64,000 bases of DNA. Source: Pannonibacter phragmitetus_B (GTDB taxonomy: Bacteria > Pseudomonadota > Alphaproteobacteria > Rhizobiales > Stappiaceae). This document shows, piece after piece, positions 33,994 through 43,097 of the stretch (the stretch's first letter is position 1; every line of letters starts with the position of its first letter). A model generated the notes under the pieces. It saw nothing but the letters and a program-made list of their open reading frames with translations. It was not told the DNA's origin and did not search any database. A program made the translations under genes and the position numbers. Location: the NCBI RefSeq assembly GCF_050510895.1, contig NZ_JBNINT010000001.1, positions 558,001-622,000 on the forward strand, in the 5' to 3' direction.

Positions 33994-35725
33994 TCTGCAG
34001 CCTCCTGACGGCGCAAGTCATTGGTGCGGGTCATGTCAACGGAGCCATCGGCATTGAGCCTGACGCCATAGGCTGCTTCGGCAGCTTCCGGCGTGACATA
34101 GCCAAGGCGCACGTCGCGGGCGACGGCCTGCGGATCACGCAGGCGCGGGTCGCCATAGCCGCCGCCGCCAGGTGTCTCCAGCCGCAGCTTCTGGCCGCGC
34201 TCGATGTGGATGCCGAGCATCTTGGAGACCATCGGCGGGCTGTGCTCGCCATCGGCCTGCTCGTAGGTGAAACGGTTGGTAAGGGCAGATCCGCCGCCAG
34301 CAATGCCGGGAGGGGCATATTTGCCGCGCTCGCCGAAGAGGAACACATCTGCCTGCTGTTCCAGCAGCTCGATCTCGTAAACAGCGCCAAGGCCGCCGCG
34401 AGTCTGGCCGGGGCCGCCGCTGTCCTGCCGGAGGCTCCATTGGGTGAAGCGGACGGGGTAGGCGCTTTCCAGAATTTCCAGCGGCGGAATGGTCGCCGTC
34501 GAAATCGGGGCGTTGCCGTGGTTCAGGCCATCACCGCCTGCATGGGCGCCATGGCCGCCGCCGAAGAAGGAGAACATGACCCAGCGCTTGCCATCCTGCC
34601 GGTGCCCGGCCAGCGACAGCGCGTTGATGGTGCCATAGGCGCAGGCCATCGCCGGCTCCGGCGCAATCTTCGCTACAGCCTGAAACACCACGTCGATGAG
34701 ACGCAGGATCGTTTCGGTGTAGCCGCCGACCGGCTTGGGCGCCTTGACGGACAGAAGGCTGTCCTCGGGGATGATGAAATCCACCGGCTCCAGCACGCCC
34801 GCATTGGCCGGCACGTCGCCGAAGATGTGCTTCAGCGCCACATAGCAAGCGGCAATCGCCGTTGCGCGGGAGATGTTGACCGGGCCGAGGCAGGCGGGGG
34901 AGGAGCGGGAGAAATCCATGACCATCCGCCCCTCGCGGATCGTTAGATCCAGAGCGATCTTCAACGGCTCGTCGCGGATGCCGTCATTGTCGAGGAAATC
35001 CTCCGCCGAAACGGTGCCCTCGGGCAGCTCGCGGATCTGCGCCCGCATCATCTCTGCGGCGCGGGCCTTCAACTCGCCCAGACACTGAGCAACGGTGCCG
35101 GAGCCATATTCGTCCAACAGGCTGGCAACGCGCTTGCGGCCAAGGTCCAGCGCGTTGATCTGGCCGTTGAGGTCGCCGTAAAGCGACAGAGGCAGACGGG
35201 AATTGGCGGAGAGAATGTCCACCACGTCCTGCCGGAACTCCCCTTGTCGAACAGCTTCACCGGCGGGATCAGCATGCCTTCCTGGAAGCATTCGGTGGCT
35301 GCCGGGTTGTAGTTGCCCGGAACATTGCCACCCACATCATGCCAGTGGCCGACAGAGGCTAGGAAACAGAACACCTTGCCATCCCGGAACACCGGCGTGA
35401 CGAGCCGGAAGTCGGACAGGTGGGTACCACCGGCGTAAGGATCGTTGAAGATCCATACATCGCCCTCATGGTGCCCGCCCTGTGCGGCGGCCTTGTCGAT
35501 GACGGCCTTGACCGCAAAGGCCATGACGCCGACGAAAATCGGCAGGCCGGATTTGCCCTGCACCAGGGTTTCTCCGGTTACCGCATCATAGATGCCGTGC
35601 GAGGCATCATGTGCTTCAGCGATGATCGGGTTGAAGGCGGAGCGGAACAGGGTCGCGTCCATTTCGTCGGCGATCTGCTCCAGCCGGCCCTTGAGGATGG
35701 CCAGCGTTACGGCATCGATACTCAT
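33990..35725 (-). CDS. hyuB: hydantoinase/oxoprolinase beta subunit (HyuB), frameshifted
   Basis: The N-terminal piece (MSIDAVTLAILKGRLEQIAD, then IFNDPYAGGTHLSDFRLVTP and GHWHDVGGNVPG) and the C-terminal piece (DVVDILSANSRLPLSLYGDL to ETPGGGGYGDPRLRDP) make one HyuB subunit. One base is missing from the C run at 35240-35243. Restoring it gives LFDKGEFRQDVVD and 578 aa, the normal size. The end overlaps hyuA by 4 nt, and the start abuts the lyase stop. With HyuA it should carry out ATP-dependent opening of a cyclic amide. Confidence 0.88.
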
Positions 35726-36595
35726 TCAGGCACTTCCTTCGTCATAACGGCTGCCGGCGGCCAGCATCTGCGGTGTCCCGATCACGCCGTTGATCCCGGC
35801 TAGGTCGAGCATGCGGTTGCGGAAGGCTTCATTGGAGCCATTGGCGATGAGATTGGCGTAATAGTCGCGGGCGGTGGCTGCGATGGCGCGGACAATGCCG
35901 CCCGGGAAGATGACGAAGCTGAAGCCCAGCTCCTCCAGACCGGCGGCATCGACGATGGGTGTCTTGCCGCCTTCCACCATGTTGGCCATCAGCGGCACGC
36001 GCCCGGCAAAGCGGCGGACGATCTCCTGCATCTGGGCAAGCGATTGCGGCGCCTCGATGAACAGCATGTCCGCTCCTGCATCCACATAGGCCTCGGCCCG
36101 GTCCATGGCGGCATCAAAGCCCTCCACGGCGATGGCATCGGTGCGGCCAATGATGAGGGTTTCGCTGCTGGCGCGGGCATCGCAGGCGGCGCGGATCTTG
36201 CCCGCCATCTCGCGGGTGGAAATCAGCGTCTTGCCATCCAGATGGCCGCAGCGTTTGGGCATGGTCTGGTCTTCAAGCTGAAGCCCGTTGGCGCCCATGC
36301 GCTCGAAACAGCGCACCGTGCGCTGCACGTTCAGCGCATTGCCGAAGCCGTTGTCCGCATCCACAATGATGGGCAGGGTGATACGGTCACGCACGGCGGC
36401 GATGGTTTCAGCCACTTCCGTCATGGAGACGAGCCCGATGTCCGGCCGCCCGAGACGGGTGTAGGCAATCGACGCGCCCGAGAGATAGACGGCCTCCGCC
36501 CCGGCCTGTTCGGCCATAAGCCCCGTGAGCGGATCGTAGATGCCGGGGGCGAGCAGGATCTGCTTCTGCCCCAGTCTTTGCTTCAGGTGCATCAT
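35726..36595 (-). CDS. isocitrate lyase/PEP-mutase family lyase (dimethylmalate-lyase-like)
   Basis: A 289-aa member of the ICL/PEPM superfamily. It has the metal-binding VDADNGFGNALNVQRTV, the catalytic-loop motif KRCGHLDGK with active-site cysteine, IGRTDAIAVEG, and IEAPQSLAQMQEIVRRF. The short length matches 2-methylisocitrate or 2,3-dimethylmalate lyases and oxaloacetate decarboxylases rather than true isocitrate lyase. Retro-aldol cleavage of a 2-hydroxydicarboxylate to pyruvate or glyoxylate plus a carboxylate is expected. It directly follows LeuC/LeuD-like hydratase genes (4-nt overlap). Pairing with these is the arrangement known for dimethylmaleate breakdown in anaerobic nicotinate degradation. 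Confidence 0.85.
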   Translation of the reverse strand: MMHLKQRLGQKQILLAPGIYDPLTGLMAEQAGAEAVYLSGASIAYTRLGRPDIGLVSMTEVAETIAAVRDRITLPIIVDADNGFGNALNVQRTVRCFERMGANGLQLEDQTMPKRCGHLDGKTLISTREMAGKIRAACDARASSETLIIGRTDAIAVEGFDAAMDRAEAYVDAGADMLFIEAPQSLAQMQEIVRRFAGRVPLMANMVEGGKTPIVDAAGLEELGFSFVIFPGGIVRAIAATARDYYANLIANGSNEAFRNRMLDLAGINGVIGTPQMLAAGSRYDEGSA

Positions 36596-37119
36596 ACCTG
36601 CTCCTTGCCGCGCTGGTTCGCGAATCTTTTCTTGAGGTGAGGCACCAGCCCGCCATCGGCGAGCAGGGCCTTGAGGTTTTCCGGAAGCGGGTTGAGCTGC
36701 ACCACCGGCCCGTTTTCGAGCCGCAGTGCATCCGCCTCCATGTCGAGCACCGCCCTTGCACCGTCCGTCACCGGGCCAAGGTCACTGGCCGTCAGCACCG
36801 GAAGGCCGAGGTTTATGGCGTTGCGGTAGAAGATCCCGGCAAAGGACCGGGCGATAACGGCAGCAAGTCCCAGATGCTTCAGCGCCTCAGCCGCCTGTTC
36901 GCGGGAAGAACCCATGCCGAAGTTTTTGCCCGCCACCAGAATGTCGCCGGGGCGCACGCTGGCGGCAAAGCCGGGCAGCACGCCTTCAAGGCAATGGGCT
37001 GCCAGCTCGCTGATGCCGCCCTTCATGTACTGGCCGGGGGCGAGCTGGTCGGTGTCGATATCATCCCCGGCGAGGAAGATACGCGCTGCCGCAGTGGCGT
37101 TCCTGTCTGGCGTGCTCAT
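36592..37119 (-). CDS. aconitase-family small subunit (LeuD-like hydratase)
   Basis: A 175-aa swivel-domain subunit. It shows AARIFLAGDDIDTDQLAPGQ, the conserved AGKNFGMGSSREQAAEALKH, and SFAGIFYRNAINLGLPVL. It forms a dehydratase/hydratase with the large subunit encoded upstream, whose stop it overlaps by 4 nt. The start at 37119 is chosen over longer frames because it overlaps the upstream stop (ATGA). Operon context with a lyase and amide hydrolases argues for an alkylmaleate/alkylmalate-type substrate rather than leucine synthesis. Confidence 0.88.
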   Translation of the reverse strand: MSTPDRNATAAARIFLAGDDIDTDQLAPGQYMKGGISELAAHCLEGVLPGFAASVRPGDILVAGKNFGMGSSREQAAEALKHLGLAAVIARSFAGIFYRNAINLGLPVLTASDLGPVTDGARAVLDMEADALRLENGPVVQLNPLPENLKALLADGGLVPHLKKRFANQRGKEQV

Positions 37120-38405
37120 GCGCTTGCCTCCCCATTGGCGGTCAGAAACTCGCGCGGGTCGGTGATGTGCCCGGTGATGGCAGAAGCGGCGACCGTGAAG
37201 GGCGAGCCGAGCCAGACCCTGGAACTGGCCGCGCCCATGCGGCCCTTGAAGTTGCGTGCCGTGGAGGAGATGCAGGTCACGTCCTCGCCCAGCCGGTGCG
37301 TGCCATAGCCCGCGCAGATGCCGCAAGCATTGGGCAGCAGCTTGGCGCCCGCCTCTTCCAGCGTGCCAAGAATGCCCTCACGCGCTGCCCGTTCCTGATC
37401 GCGGCGGGAGGAGGGGGCCAGTAGCAGCTCGACGCCGGAGGCCACCTTGCGGCCCTTCAGCACGCGGGCGGCGTTTTTCATGTCCTCGTATTTGGCACCG
37501 GTGCAGGCCCCGAGATAGGCCACCTGCACCGCTGTTCCGGCGGCATCGCCCACCGGCCCGGAGTTCGCGGGCGAATGCGGGGCGGCCACCTGCGGCGCGA
37601 GAGCGGCGGCATCGAAGACGTGATGCTCCAGCAATGGCGCGCCTTCATCGGTGCGCAGGCGCTGCCAGTCCGTCGCGGTAAGGTCTGCGCCGCCTGCGGC
37701 CAAATAGGCCACGGTTGTCTCGTCCGGGGCGATGAGACCGGTCTGGCCGCCCAGTTCCGCAGCCATGTTGGAGAGGGTCATCCGCTCCTGCATGGACAGG
37801 GCGCGGATGGCCTCTCCAGTGTATTCCACCGCCTGATATTTGCCGCCATCCATGCCGAGGCGGCCGCAAAGGGCGAGCATGATGTCCTTGGCCGTTACCC
37901 CGTCACCAAGGCGGCCCTGCCATTCGATGAGGATGGTCTGCGGCACCTGCAGCCAGATTTCGCCCGTGGCCAGCACCCCGGCCATTTCCGTGGCGCCAAC
38001 GCCGAACATGTAGGCCCCGAAGGCGCCGCCCGTAGGGGAGTGGCTGTCACCGCCCACGGCCAGCATGCCCGGCTTCAGGTGCCCACGTTCGGGCAGGATG
38101 ACGTGGCAGATGCCTTCCCCGTCATGGAAGGCGACACCGGTTTCCCGGGCGAATGCGCGGGTGAGTTCGAGGATCTTTGTCCCTTCCTCCGTGTCGCCGG
38201 GGACGAAATGGTCCGAGATCAGCACCACGCGGGAGGGATCGAACAGGCCGGTGCCCAGCTCTTTCAGGATCGGCGCCACCCGGCGCGGGCCGCCGCTGTC
38301 GTGGATCATGGCGAGATCCACCTTCGCGGTGACGATGCTGCCCGGCTCCACCGTCTCCTGTCCGCAGGCGCGGGCGATGATCTTCTGTGCCAGCGTGGTC
38401 TGCAT
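37116..38405 (-). CDS. aconitase-family large subunit (LeuC-like hydratase)
   Basis: A 429-aa [4Fe-4S] hydratase subunit. The start ARACGQETVEPGSIV is followed by GDSHSPTGGAFGAYMFGVGA and the three cluster cysteines in GACTGAKYEDM and NACGICAGYG. Length and motifs match the isopropylmalate-isomerase/homoaconitase/dimethylmaleate-hydratase group. The ATG at 38405 overlaps the LivF stop (TGATG). Hydration of a branched maleate or fumarate to a branched malate for the downstream lyase is the most economical reading of the context. Confidence 0.88.
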   Translation of the reverse strand: MQTTLAQKIIARACGQETVEPGSIVTAKVDLAMIHDSGGPRRVAPILKELGTGLFDPSRVVLISDHFVPGDTEEGTKILELTRAFARETGVAFHDGEGICHVILPERGHLKPGMLAVGGDSHSPTGGAFGAYMFGVGATEMAGVLATGEIWLQVPQTILIEWQGRLGDGVTAKDIMLALCGRLGMDGGKYQAVEYTGEAIRALSMQERMTLSNMAAELGGQTGLIAPDETTVAYLAAGGADLTATDWQRLRTDEGAPLLEHHVFDAAALAPQVAAPHSPANSGPVGDAAGTAVQVAYLGACTGAKYEDMKNAARVLKGRKVASGVELLLAPSSRRDQERAAREGILGTLEEAGAKLLPNACGICAGYGTHRLGEDVTCISSTARNFKGRMGAASSRVWLGSPFTVAASAITGHITDPREFLTANGEASA

Positions 38406-39109
38406 CACGAAAGCCCCAGGTAGGAGCGCTTCAGCTCCGGATTGTCCATGAGTTCGGCAGCCGGGCCGGAGAGGGTGATCTCCCCGTTCTCCATGACGAA
38501 GGCGCGCCCGGCGATTTCCATGGATTGCAGCACGTTCTGCTCCACCAGCAGGATCGGCAGTCCATCGGCATTGAGACGGCTGATGAGGGTGAACATTTCC
38601 TCCACCAGCAGCGGCGACAGGCCGATGGAGGGCTCGTCAAGGATCAGCAGTTCCGGCTCAGCCATCATGCCCCGGCCAATGGCCAGCATCTGCTGCTCGC
38701 CGCCGGAAAGGGTGCCTGCCTTCTGGGCGAAGCGCTCCCTCAGGCGCGGGAAGATGCCGGTGATCTTCTCCATGTTGCGCGCCCTGTTTGCCTTGCCGCG
38801 CCGGTAGGCTCCCAGCTCAAGGTTCTCTCGCACGGAAAGGTTCGGGAAGATGTGGCGCCCTTCAGGCACATGGATCAGGCCGCGTTCCACGATCTTTTCG
38901 GAAGGCAGACCGGTGAGTTTCTCACCCTTGAACAGGATCTCGCCGCCCCATGGCCTGATGAGGCCGGAGAGCAGGGCGCTTGCCGTTGTCTTGCCTGCAC
39001 CGTTGGAGCCCAGAAGCGCGACGATCTCGCCGGGGCGGATGTCGAAGCTGACGCCGCGCAGCACTTCCACCGGGCCATAGCCGCCGCGCAGGTTCTTCAC
39101 CTCAAGCAT
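38405..39109 (-). CDS. livF: branched-chain-type ABC transporter ATPase (LivF-like)
   Basis: A 234-aa ATPase. Walker A is LLGSNGAGKTTAS near residues 36-48, signature TLSGGEQQMLAIGRGMM, Walker B LLILDEPSIGLSP, and the LivF-typical GLIHVPEGRHIFPNLSV is present. The ATG at 39109 overlaps the livG end by 8 nt. It is the last transporter gene and abuts the hydratase large subunit, so import and catabolism share a transcript. Confidence 0.92.
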   Translation of the reverse strand: MLEVKNLRGGYGPVEVLRGVSFDIRPGEIVALLGSNGAGKTTASALLSGLIRPWGGEILFKGEKLTGLPSEKIVERGLIHVPEGRHIFPNLSVRENLELGAYRRGKANRARNMEKITGIFPRLRERFAQKAGTLSGGEQQMLAIGRGMMAEPELLILDEPSIGLSPLLVEEMFTLISRLNADGLPILLVEQNVLQSMEIAGRAFVMENGEITLSGPAAELMDNPELKRSYLGLS

Positions 39110-39866
39110 GGCTTGCCTCCGCCTTTGCATTCATCCGGGCGGCCATGCCCTTGCCGAGATAGGCCTCGATCACCACCGGGTCGGCGACCACATCCTTCGG
39201 CGCTCCTTCGGCAATCAGCGCGCCCTGGTTCAGCACCCAGGTGTGCTCCGAAAGGCTCATCACCGCCTGCATCACATGCTCGATCAGCAGGATGGTGATG
39301 CCTTCGTCCTTGAGAGAGCGGATGACGGGGATGATGTCGCGGATTTCGGACGGATTGAGACCGGCCAGAACCTCATCAAACAGGATCATACGCGGGTTCG
39401 TGGCAAGGGCGCGGGCCACCTCCAGCCGCTTGCGGCCTGCGACGGTGAGGCTTGCCGCATACTGATCCAGCCTGTCTCCCAGCCCCACCTTGCGGGCAAC
39501 GGCCTCTGCATGGGCCAGCGCCTCGCGGCGGGAGCGGATTTTCAGATGCGCGCCAACGGCGATGTTCTCCCGCACCGTCTGGCCCCGGAAGGGCTGTACG
39601 ATCTGGAAAGTGCGGATCATGCCCATGGCGGCGATATCCTGCGGCTGGCGGCCGGTGATGACCTGACCGTCGAAGGATACCTGACCGGCATCCGGCTGAT
39701 AGAAGCCGGTGATGACCGCAAAGAGCGTTGTCTTGCCTGCGCCGTTCGGTCCGATCAGCGAGGTGATGCGGCCTTCCGGCACCTTCATGGAGATGTTGTT
39801 GGAGGCAACCAGCCCGCCAAAGCGCTTGGTGACGCCGTGGACTTCAAGCAGCGTGGTGTCAGTCAT
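39102..39866 (-). CDS. livG: branched-chain-type ABC transporter ATPase (LivG-like)
   Basis: A 254-aa ATPase. Walker A is LIGPNGAGKTTLFAVITGFY, with the LivG-type TFQIVQPFRGQTVRENIAVG, signature SLTVAGRKRLEVARALA and Walker B MILFDEVLAGLNPSEI. The Walker B end reads D-E-V rather than D-E-P, common in LivG. It overlaps livM by 8 nt and livF by 8 nt. Confidence 0.92.
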   Translation of the reverse strand: MTDTTLLEVHGVTKRFGGLVASNNISMKVPEGRITSLIGPNGAGKTTLFAVITGFYQPDAGQVSFDGQVITGRQPQDIAAMGMIRTFQIVQPFRGQTVRENIAVGAHLKIRSRREALAHAEAVARKVGLGDRLDQYAASLTVAGRKRLEVARALATNPRMILFDEVLAGLNPSEIRDIIPVIRSLKDEGITILLIEHVMQAVMSLSEHTWVLNQGALIAEGAPKDVVADPVVIEAYLGKGMAARMNAKAEASHA

Positions 39867-40851
39867 GGCTCTGTCCTCCGTTTGCGGCGGCTTTGGCGGA
39901 CGGCTTGGCAGACTTGCGGGTCTTGCCGCTCAGCAGTCCGGCCAGTCCGCGCGGGGCGAACAGGACGACGATGACCAGCAGCACGCCATAGAGCACAAGG
40001 CTCGCCCCCGGCAGGCCGCCGGTCAGCTCGCGGGTGATTTCCGACAGGCCATGCAGGGCGGCAGCGCCCGCCAGCGGGCCGAAGAGCGTGCCCATGCCGC
40101 CGATGATCGGCACCAGCAGGCTTTCCACGGATACGGCCGGGCCATAGGCGATGGACGGATCGAGATAGAGGAAATACTGGGCGTAGAAGACCCCGGCGAG
40201 GCCGGAGAAAAGCCCGGACAGGATGATGGCGCTCATCTTGATACGGAACGGGTCCACACCAAGTGCCCGCGCTGCATCCTCGTTGTCACGCACGGCCATC
40301 AGCCTTGCACCAAAGCGGGAGTTGCCGATCCACCAGACGGTGAGGAAGGCCGCGAAGGTGATGGCGAGCAGCAGCCAGAAGAAGCCGTCCTTGCTGGCAA
40401 ACTGCAGGTTGGCCACGCCGGGCTTCAGTGGAATGAGGATGCCGACACCTGCCCCGGTGAAGGGCACGGAATTGGCGAGAATGCGCAGCACCTCGGCAAA
40501 GGCGAGGGTGACGAGCGCAAAGTAGGAGCCGCGCAGGCCATAACGGAAGGTGGTGAAGCCGATGAAGGCCGCAACGGCCATCGCCAGCACCGCACCTGCC
40601 ACAAGGCCTGCCCACGGGCTGAGACCGGCGCCGACCTGCAGCACCGCGACCGTATAGGCCCCTGTGCCGAAGAAGGCGGCATGGCCGAAGGAGAACTGGC
40701 CGCCATAGCCGCCGAGAATGTTCCATGCCTGCCCGAGCAGGGCGGCATAGAGCGTCATGATGATCAGGTTCAGCCAGAAATCGGACGCGATGACCAGAGG
40801 GGCCAGCGACAGGAGCCCGAACAGTACGAGGAGAATGACGAGGTTGCGCAT
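39859..40851 (-). CDS. livM: branched-chain-type ABC transporter permease (LivM-like)
   Basis: A 330-aa inner-membrane permease with about nine hydrophobic segments and the LivM signature GGYGGQFSFGHAAFFGTGAY. The cytoplasmic loop carries MAVRDNEDAARALGVDPFRI, and the tail is basic (KTRKSAKPSAKAAANG). It lies 4 bp after livH. Together they form the channel of the HAAT-type importer. Confidence 0.92.
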   Translation of the reverse strand: MRNLVILLVLFGLLSLAPLVIASDFWLNLIIMTLYAALLGQAWNILGGYGGQFSFGHAAFFGTGAYTVAVLQVGAGLSPWAGLVAGAVLAMAVAAFIGFTTFRYGLRGSYFALVTLAFAEVLRILANSVPFTGAGVGILIPLKPGVANLQFASKDGFFWLLLAITFAAFLTVWWIGNSRFGARLMAVRDNEDAARALGVDPFRIKMSAIILSGLFSGLAGVFYAQYFLYLDPSIAYGPAVSVESLLVPIIGGMGTLFGPLAGAAALHGLSEITRELTGGLPGASLVLYGVLLVIVVLFAPRGLAGLLSGKTRKSAKPSAKAAANGGQSHD

Positions 40852-40855
40852 GGTC

Positions 40856-41728
40856 CTACACCTTGTGTCCGAGCAGGCCGGCCGGGCGGAAGACCAGAAC
40901 CAGGATGAAGATCACGAAGATGCCGAGCTGGCCGAGGCTCTCGCCAAGGAACAGGCCCCCCAACGCCTCCACAACGCCGATGATGAGACCGCTGATCAGC
41001 GCTCCGGCAAAGGAGCCCATGCCGCCCAGCACCACGATGGTGAAGGCGATCAGCACGAAGCCCTGACCCACGGTTGGGCTGACGTAGTAGCTCGGCAGCA
41101 GCAGGCAGGCGGCGACGCCCAGGCAGGCAATGCCGATGCCGAAGCTCATGGCGAAGACATGGCCCGTGTTGATGCCCACCAGCCTTGCGCCTTTCGGCTC
41201 CTTGGCAAGGGCCCGGATGGCGCGGCCAAGGTCGGTGCGGGCCATGATCACCCACAGCAGCGCCGCCGTGACCAGCGCGCCGATGAGGGCAAAGACCTTC
41301 GGCTGCGGAATGAAGGCGCCGAAGATCTCGAAGACCTCGAAACTGTAAGGCGTGTCGATGATGCGCGTGTCGGACTTGAACAGCATCAGCGCAAGGTTCT
41401 CGATCACGATCGACAGGCCGAGGGTGACGAGCAGGATGTTCTCGTCCCGTCCGTGACTTGCGCGGGTGATGACAAAGCGCTGCAGGCCATAGCCGAGCGC
41501 GAACATGACCGGCGGCACGATGGCCAGCGCCACATAAGGGTCCACGCCGAGGCTGACATTCAGGAAGAACACGCCATAGAGCGCCAGCATGAGCAGCGCG
41601 CCATGAGCGAAGTTGATGATGTGCAGGACGCCGTAGATGAGCGTGAGTCCAAGGGCAACAAGGGCGTAAAGCGCACCTGTCGTGAGCCCGTTCAAGACGG
41701 ACGGGATGATGATCGCAAGATCTGGCAT
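40856..41728 (-). CDS. livH: branched-chain-type ABC transporter permease (LivH-like)
   Basis: A 290-aa permease starting MPDLAIIIPSVLNGLTTGAL, with ALGLTLIYGVLHIINFAHGA, the LivH hallmark, and the EAA-like loop IRALAKEPKGARLVGI. It is separated from the binding-protein gene by 74 bp containing a hairpin, the usual arrangement for stronger expression of the binding protein. Confidence 0.92.
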   Translation of the reverse strand: MPDLAIIIPSVLNGLTTGALYALVALGLTLIYGVLHIINFAHGALLMLALYGVFFLNVSLGVDPYVALAIVPPVMFALGYGLQRFVITRASHGRDENILLVTLGLSIVIENLALMLFKSDTRIIDTPYSFEVFEIFGAFIPQPKVFALIGALVTAALLWVIMARTDLGRAIRALAKEPKGARLVGINTGHVFAMSFGIGIACLGVAACLLLPSYYVSPTVGQGFVLIAFTIVVLGGMGSFAGALISGLIIGVVEALGGLFLGESLGQLGIFVIFILVLVFRPAGLLGHKV

Positions 41729-41755
41729 GACGAACCGCTCTGCTGATGAGGAGGG

Positions 41756-41780
41756 TGCCGGGCAGACAAACCGCCCGGCA
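41756..41780 (-). terminator. intercistronic hairpin after the HAAT binding-protein gene
   Basis: TGCCGGGC (41756-41763) pairs with GCCCGGCA (41773-41780) around a 9-nt loop, 22 nt after the SBP stop. It is a probable mRNA-protecting or attenuating hairpin. Confidence 0.6.
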
Positions 41781-41802
41781 GCCGGATGCAGGAGCGCCTT
41801 GC

Positions 41803-43038
41803 TTATCCGTTCATCGGATAGACGGGCATGGCGGAGGCGAAGTTCTGCGGGAAGATCACCTCGATCTCACCCTTCTGGATCTGCGTGTTCACCGGGAGAG
41901 CGCCAACGTTCTGGCCGTTGATCATCTGCGTCTCCTTGTAGGGCATGAAGGACATGTCCAGCGTGGAGGCGGCGAGAGCTGCGTTGACAGCAGCCTTGTC
42001 CGTCGTGCCGGCGCGCTCATAGGCATCGGCCAGGGCCAGCACCGCGTTGTAGGTCAGGAACACTTCGTAGGTGTAGATAAGGCCCTTGGCCTCGGCTGCG
42101 GCCTTGCGCTTCAGTGCCACTTCGGACTTTGGATTGAACCAGTGATTGCAATCCATGATCAGGTCAGCTGCTTCCGGGAATTCCCTGACGAACTTGTAGT
42201 TCGATGCAGCGCCGCCCAGCACTGAATAGATGCCCTTGGCCTCGACCTTCTGCTGGCGCATGGAGCGGGCCAGAAGGACATATTCGTTGTAGTAGTTCGC
42301 CGGAATGATCAGGTCCGGCTTCTTCGACTTCAGCTGCAGCACGATGTTGGTGAAGTCGCGGGTCGGATTGGCGTGCTTGATGACCTCAATGACCTCGATG
42401 CCGATTTCCGGCAGGCGCTTGGACAGCAGTTCCGCCGTACCAGTGCCGAAGAGGGATTCCTCGTGGATGATCATCGCCGTCTTGGACGGAGAAGAGGTCA
42501 GGCTGTTGAGGGCGGCAAGGTTGCTGATGGCAAAGTCTGCACATGCGCCGTAGCCGGGGCTGAACCGGAACGTGTTGGTCAGGCCGCGGGACATGATGTT
42601 GTCGGCAACGCCAACGTCTACCACGTGGGGGATGTTCGTCTTGGCCGCTTCCTGCGAGGTCGCCAGCGAGATGGCGGAAGAGTAGCCCGCAACGATACCG
42701 TCAACGCCCGCTTCTGCCAGCTTGGTCACTTCTGCCGCGCCGATCTCCGGCTTGCCCTGGCTGTCGGACAGCAACGCTTCCAGCTTGGCACCGCCCAGCG
42801 ACTTGATGCCGCCTGCCGCGTTGATGTCCTCGATCGCCATCATGGCGCCTTCGCGGCACTGGGTGCCGGAGAAGGCAACAAATCCCGATACGGGATGAAT
42901 GAGGCCGATCTTTACGGATGCGGGCTGGGCCCGCAGCACGGCCGGAAAGCCGCTGACGCCTGCGGTGAGTGCCGCTGCGCCGGTTGCTGCCAGAAAATCA
43001 CGCCGTCTCAGTCCACCAGTTCCAACCTTCTCAGTCAT
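41803..43038 (-). CDS. HAAT-family ABC substrate-binding protein (Tat-exported)
   Basis: A 411-aa Leu/Ile/Val-binding-type periplasmic protein. The N-terminus has a twin-arginine signal (LRRRDFLAATGAAALTAG) with cleavage after VLRAQP, then VKIGLIHPVSGFVAFSGTQC, typical of the family. The start at 43038 has GGGAGA 6 nt upstream. It begins the transporter part of the operon, 59 bp after the GntR gene. HAAT systems carry amino acids but also urea, amides and aromatic or short carboxylates, and the downstream enzymes suggest a cyclic amide or carboxylate ligand. Confidence 0.88.
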   Translation of the reverse strand: MTEKVGTGGLRRRDFLAATGAAALTAGVSGFPAVLRAQPASVKIGLIHPVSGFVAFSGTQCREGAMMAIEDINAAGGIKSLGGAKLEALLSDSQGKPEIGAAEVTKLAEAGVDGIVAGYSSAISLATSQEAAKTNIPHVVDVGVADNIMSRGLTNTFRFSPGYGACADFAISNLAALNSLTSSPSKTAMIIHEESLFGTGTAELLSKRLPEIGIEVIEVIKHANPTRDFTNIVLQLKSKKPDLIIPANYYNEYVLLARSMRQQKVEAKGIYSVLGGAASNYKFVREFPEAADLIMDCNHWFNPKSEVALKRKAAAEAKGLIYTYEVFLTYNAVLALADAYERAGTTDKAAVNAALAASTLDMSFMPYKETQMINGQNVGALPVNTQIQKGEIEVIFPQNFASAMPVYPMNG

Positions 43039-43097
43039 GTCTGTCTCCCGGACACGCTGCATCCCGCAGCTGTCAGATCCCCGGAATCCCCTAGCTT

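Noticed and set aside
36592..38405. LeuCD-like genes as leucine biosynthesis enzymes
   Set aside because: They sit inside a GntR-linked catabolic unit with an ICL-family lyase and HyuAB, and no leuA or leuB is adjacent. The IPMDH-like gene at 26571 has tartrate-dehydrogenase motifs and lies in another operon.
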